Source: CAVIQK01 sp964613035
Lineage (GTDB): Bacteria; Bacillota; Clostridia; Christensenellales; DTU072
Length of the DNA: 64,000 bases
Assembly (NCBI GenBank): GCA_964613035.1
Contig: CAZTFQ010000009.1
Coordinates: 1-64,000, forward strand
Reading direction: 5' to 3'
A program made the position numbers and the translations under genes. Below the pieces are notes generated by a model. It ran no database searches. It saw only the letters and a list, made by a program, of their open reading frames with translations, and had not been told where the DNA came from. This document shows, in pieces, positions 60,465 to 64,000 of the stretch; position 1 is the stretch's first letter, and every line of letters begins with the position of its first letter.

Positions 60465-62224
60465 AGCTCCGCCTCCAGAAGTTTTAACGTATCGGAGAAT
60501 TCTTTCAGCGCCTGCTCGTAAGGCTCTTCCGTCTCCAGATCCACTCCCGCTATTCTCAACAGGTCGAGAGGGGGCATACTGCCGCCCAAGGACAGCATAC
60601 GGATATAGTCGTCGCGTCTCTTGACGTCGCCCTTCTCTATCGCGCTCGCGATAGAAACCGCGCTGATGAATCCCGTGGCGTATTTATAGACGTAAAAAGA
60701 ATTGTAGAAGTGCGGTATCCTCGCCCACTCGTAGCGGATATCCTCGTCGTTGACAACGGCGTCTCCGTAATAACGGGCGTTGAGCTCGCGATAAAAATCG
60801 GACAGGCTGTCGACGGTGAGGGGATTGCCCTTGTTGACTTCGTCGTGCGCGAAAGCTTCGAATTCCGCAAACTGCGCCTGACGGAACATCGTGGTACGGA
60901 ACATATCCAGATAATACGACAGGAGAGCTTTTCTCTCTTCTCCGACGGCGGTTTTTAGCAAGTTTTTAAGAAGTAAAACTTCATTGACCGTAGACGCCAC
61001 TTCCGCGACGAAGATTACGTAGCCGGCTTTTTCGAAGGGCATCGCTGCATTGCTGTAATAAGAATGGATGGCGTGTCCCATCTCGTGAGCGAGGGTGAAG
61101 ACGTCGCGCATGGATTCCGAATGATTGAGTAGGACGTAGGGATGCGGAGTACCGTAGGCGCTCCAGGAATACGCGCCGCTACGCTTGCCCTTGTTTTCAT
61201 AGACGTCTATCCAGCCGTTGTCTTTGGCTTCTCTGAATATCTTTCTATACTCTTCTCCCATCGGCTTGAGCGCCGCGTAAACCGTTTCGTATGCCTTCTC
61301 GTAAGGGAGTCCCTTGCCGCCCTCAAAGAGGGGGAAGTGCAAGTCGTACATATGAAGCTCGCCCACGAGACTTTTTCTCATAGCGATGTACTCGTGAAGC
61401 GCCGGGAGACCTTTGTCTATTGCGGACAGAAGCGTACGATAGGTCTTCTCGCTGATTTCTTCTCCGTAGAGAGCCATCTCTATAGGTGAGGCGTAATGTC
61501 TGATACGGGACAGGAAAACGTCCTTTTTCACGTGCGCATAGTAATTGGCGGCGATGAAATTGATATTGTCTTTATACGCCTTGTGCGTCGCGAGGAAAGC
61601 GTCGCGTCTAACTCTAGGATCCTTACTCTGTAAAAAGCTCGAATAAGTACCGTGAGTGAGTTCTCTCACCTCTCCGTCCTCGTCTTTGACGGAATCGAAA
61701 CGAAGATCGCCGTTGTTGAACATCATATAGACTTTTTGAAAATCGCCTATAAAACTTCCGCTTTCGGCGAGGAGTTTTTCTTCCTCGTCGGACAGACAAT
61801 GAGCTTTTTCTCTTTTCACGGACTCTATCAGTCTCGAAAAGCGCGGTTCTTCTTCCGCTATCTCGTCCAGCTCGGCGTCGGACAGACGAGATAGTCCCGG
61901 AGCTATGAAGCTGGATGCGGAAGAGTATTCCGTCAGGAGCATTTCTATCCTCGAGGCGGCGGCTCTCGACTCGGAGTCGGTGGCGTCCTCGTCGGCTTTT
62001 AGGTGAGTATAGACGTAGAGTTTTTCTACAATTTCGGCTACCTTAGAGTCGGCTTTGAGTGCCTGTACGGCGGAGTTTCGGTCAAGAGGCGTCTCGATTG
62101 AAGACAATTCTCCTATCAGAGCCTTGGCTCTAGAGACCGCTTCGTCGACGCTTTTTGAGTCCGGATATATAGCCGACAGATCCCATTGATAACGGGGGTC
62201 GGATTCTTTTCTGGATATTGCCAT
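60461..62224 (-). CDS. pepF: Oligoendopeptidase F (M3B family)
   Basis: A 587-residue cytoplasmic zinc peptidase that trims peptides of about 7-17 residues. The HExxH zinc motif is in FTLAHEMGHAIHSYY near 380, with the third ligand Glu in EVASTVNEVLL near 408. N-terminal helices (RYQWDLSAIY) and the C-terminal LGGSMPPLDLLRIAGVD are typical. AGGAGG precedes the ATG at 62224. Follows the YhhN gene by 12 bp. Confidence 0.96.
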   Translation of the reverse strand: MAISRKESDPRYQWDLSAIYPDSKSVDEAVSRAKALIGELSSIETPLDRNSAVQALKADSKVAEIVEKLYVYTHLKADEDATDSESRAAASRIEMLLTEYSSASSFIAPGLSRLSDAELDEIAEEEPRFSRLIESVKREKAHCLSDEEEKLLAESGSFIGDFQKVYMMFNNGDLRFDSVKDEDGEVRELTHGTYSSFLQSKDPRVRRDAFLATHKAYKDNINFIAANYYAHVKKDVFLSRIRHYASPIEMALYGEEISEKTYRTLLSAIDKGLPALHEYIAMRKSLVGELHMYDLHFPLFEGGKGLPYEKAYETVYAALKPMGEEYRKIFREAKDNGWIDVYENKGKRSGAYSWSAYGTPHPYVLLNHSESMRDVFTLAHEMGHAIHSYYSNAAMPFEKAGYVIFVAEVASTVNEVLLLKNLLKTAVGEERKALLSYYLDMFRTTMFRQAQFAEFEAFAHDEVNKGNPLTVDSLSDFYRELNARYYGDAVVNDEDIRYEWARIPHFYNSFYVYKYATGFISAVSIASAIEKGDVKRRDDYIRMLSLGGSMPPLDLLRIAGVDLETEEPYEQALKEFSDTLKLLEAEL

Positions 62225-62236
62225 GATTGATTCCTC

Positions 62237-62977
62237 CTATGAAACGAAAACGATTATCGAGCACATCATGAGCTGTGCCGCATAATAGACTATATGATTG
62301 ACCACGGAACAAGTCCTGATCAACGCATGATTGTTTTTATTGCCGAAGTAAGTAACGGAGAGAGTTAAATCCGCAATTAAGAACATAGATACGGCAACCG
62401 TATGCATCCAGAGGCGATTGACCTCGGTGCCGTTAAGGGCGGTGTTGGTTATCGACGTAATCGTCATATATATGAGCAGAGTTACGTAGGCTATCGACTT
62501 AAGCACGTGACCGCCGAGGGTTATGTCGAGTTTTTTCGCTATCAAAACCATCGCCACGCCTACAAGGAGCGCAACCAGTCCTACCATCGCGGGGACGAGA
62601 ATACTGCCCTCCGCGACGTCTGCGGTGTAGAAGCACAAGAATAGGAAATACATTACGTGAGCTATGGCGAATGACATCATCCCGGCATTCAAAAATACGT
62701 CGGAATATTTATTGTTCCATCTCTTCAGTCCGAGAAGGACGTCGCCGACCAGAGCGAAGAACAGCCCCGCTACGATAGCGACGGCGTAGCCTAAGACCCA
62801 GGACTTAAGAATACTGATAAGGACCACTCCCGTTATGAAGAACATCGCCGAAGCGACGGTCTTGGATACGAGGCTCATAATATTGCCGCGGACTTCTCTT
62901 AAGAACGTGAACACGAGCGCGGCTATACCCGACAGCGATATCAACACTATATAAGGAACGAGCACCCGATCAAACAT
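62237..62977 (-). CDS. YhhN/TMEM86 family membrane protein (lysoplasmalogenase-like)
   Basis: A 246-residue protein with about eight hydrophobic segments. The family includes TMEM86 lysoplasmalogenase, which cleaves the vinyl ether of lysoplasmalogens; plasmalogens are common in anaerobic Clostridia. FFALVGDVLLG near residue 80 and the later FLIADLTLSVTYF hold the conserved Asp residues seen in the family. The start is the ATG at 62977 with GGAGGA five bases before, overlapping the upstream gene by 8 nt. Confidence 0.8.
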   Translation of the reverse strand: MFDRVLVPYIVLISLSGIAALVFTFLREVRGNIMSLVSKTVASAMFFITGVVLISILKSWVLGYAVAIVAGLFFALVGDVLLGLKRWNNKYSDVFLNAGMMSFAIAHVMYFLFLCFYTADVAEGSILVPAMVGLVALLVGVAMVLIAKKLDITLGGHVLKSIAYVTLLIYMTITSITNTALNGTEVNRLWMHTVAVSMFLIADLTLSVTYFGNKNNHALIRTCSVVNHIVYYAAQLMMCSIIVFVS

Positions 62978-63968
62978 CTCCGTCCTCCGCGGCGGCGGCA
63001 TCGGTCGCCTTCTTGTAATACTTATCTTCAGCGTCTTTTACGAAAGTCTTAATCGTGTTTTCAAAGTCTTCCGTATAATACTTCCAGCTACGGCAATGAG
63101 GAGAGTTGTCAAACTCGTGATATACGGCGTCGGGGCGTTGACGGCTCAAAAGACGACCGTTTTCTACGTTGACGAGGCGGTCTCCTCTACTGTGCATTAT
63201 GAGCACCGGATTTGGGAGTCTGTCGATATCTCTGAGACTGTTGACGTCGTGGAAACGGACGTCGAACAACACGTATGCGCCGAAATAGACCGCGGGCAAA
63301 ATCATATTGGCGATAAACTTGGGGACTTTCCTTGCCGCCAGCCAATATTTGGCAAGGTGCTTAGGAGTGGCGTAGGTACAATAGACTACGGTGAACATCA
63401 ATTGACCGTCGAACAACGCTCCCGAACCTATCGTTATGGCACCGCCCATACTCTCGCCGTACATTCCTATGGCGTGATCGGGGAAGCGATCTTTTAGATA
63501 ATTAAGCCACTTAAGAGTGTCGTAACGCTCTCTATACCCTAGAGTGATGCAGTTGCCGCCGCTCTCGCCGCTGGTCGTATTGTCGGGAAGGAGCACCGAG
63601 TAGCCCATCTCCTGCCAGATATGAATATACTTGAGTTGCGAAACCGAACTGCTGTTGAATCCGTGAGAACAGACGACGATTTTTTTGCTAGAGGGGTCCT
63701 CGTAAAATCTGGCTCTCAGTCTGTATCCGTCCGCATTGTCGGAGTCGAGACGGATTTCTTCGAAGGGAATATCGAGTCTGCTTTTATCCAATCCTTTATG
63801 CTCTGATTCATACTCGATGAGATAGTCGTCGGTACGTTTTTTGGGTTGCATGAGCTTCTTCGCCATAACGAGACCTGCGATAAGATAAGCAAGCCCCAGG
63901 AAGAAAATCACCCAGGCTACTATGATGAGTGCGAGCATCCATGTATTGTTTTCCGCGGCTAAAAACAT
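62970..63968 (-). CDS. Membrane-anchored alpha/beta hydrolase (S33-like)
   Basis: A 332-residue hydrolase. One N-terminal helix (residues 10-33) anchors it. The catalytic part shows VVCSHGFNSSS (oxyanion, near 92), nucleophile Ser in GMYGESMGGAI near 170, Asp in MHSRGDRLVNV near 272 and His in NSPHCRSW near 300. Similar proteins act on lipids or small esters. GGGAG lies upstream of the ATG at 63968. First gene seen of the operon; its promoter may lie at the window edge, where TTATAAT is visible. Confidence 0.85.
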   Translation of the reverse strand: MFLAAENNTWMLALIIVAWVIFFLGLAYLIAGLVMAKKLMQPKKRTDDYLIEYESEHKGLDKSRLDIPFEEIRLDSDNADGYRLRARFYEDPSSKKIVVCSHGFNSSSVSQLKYIHIWQEMGYSVLLPDNTTSGESGGNCITLGYRERYDTLKWLNYLKDRFPDHAIGMYGESMGGAITIGSGALFDGQLMFTVVYCTYATPKHLAKYWLAARKVPKFIANMILPAVYFGAYVLFDVRFHDVNSLRDIDRLPNPVLIMHSRGDRLVNVENGRLLSRQRPDAVYHEFDNSPHCRSWKYYTEDFENTIKTFVKDAEDKYYKKATDAAAAEDGDV

Positions 63969-64000
63969 ACTACTATCTCCCGAAACGTTATTATAAACAG

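Overview
The window looks like chromosomal DNA of an anaerobic, Gram-positive-type member of the Firmicutes/Clostridia, probably an uncultured gut lineage (Christensenellales-like; this is inference). Reasons: strong AGGAGG ribosome sites, tightly overlapping operons, a RecD2 helicase, ComF, DegV and RqcP proteins, an FprA-type oxygen-detoxifying flavoprotein, a C. difficile-like SPNTG wall-sorting signal, and a very large InlB-repeat surface protein. No phage, transposase, CRISPR array or rRNA was seen; one tRNA-Leu(CAA) is present.

Layout. 1-3182: a minus-strand unit with an XRE-HTH/acyltransferase fusion, a zinc-ribbon membrane protein and a DegV protein. 3353-4530: mnmA on plus, apparently leaderless. 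4559-5297: a 124-bp element with terminal inverted repeats and a small lipoprotein. 5346-18184: a compressed minus-strand operon rpoB-rpoC-metK-recD2-comF-rlmL behind one good promoter and a structured leader. 18285-37177: a second minus-strand operon starting with a gene for a surface protein of about 4,330 residues, then potA-potB-potC-potD, rqcP and a fused ispDF. 37222-41417: a kinase/esterase pair, an AEC carrier on plus, FprA, and a tiny AT-hook ORF.

41419-53600 is an accessory carbohydrate region: an acyltransferase, an endoglycoceramidase-like GH5, tRNA-Leu, an AT-rich clan GH-A hydrolase, a GH31 with an inserted PA14 domain, and a four-gene operon of three Gfo/Idh/MocA proteins plus a xylose-isomerase-like TIM barrel. 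That operon is divergent from an AraC regulator, and two direct repeats with a 22-bp period cover the operon's -35. None of the glycosidases has a signal peptide and no sugar transporter is present, so substrates must arrive through transporters encoded elsewhere. The oxidoreductase/TIM-barrel set is the best candidate for a poorly described system, possibly oxidative (3-keto) glycoside or inositol breakdown.

53709-57563 holds an ABC exporter (two ATPases, one permease) divergent from a TetR regulator; the regulator's leader carries two GACA/TGTC palindromes. 58169-63968 is a minus-strand operon: lipase-like hydrolase, YhhN membrane protein, oligoendopeptidase F, an SPNTG-anchored protein and the replicative helicase DnaB.

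Several start codons were reassigned from ribosome-site position and gene overlap (comF, recD2, the giant gene, the pyridoxamine kinase, fprA, araC, tetR and others). Two plus-strand genes (mnmA and the AEC carrier) have a sigma-70 -10 box exactly 8 nt before the ATG and no ribosome site, which suggests leaderless transcripts.
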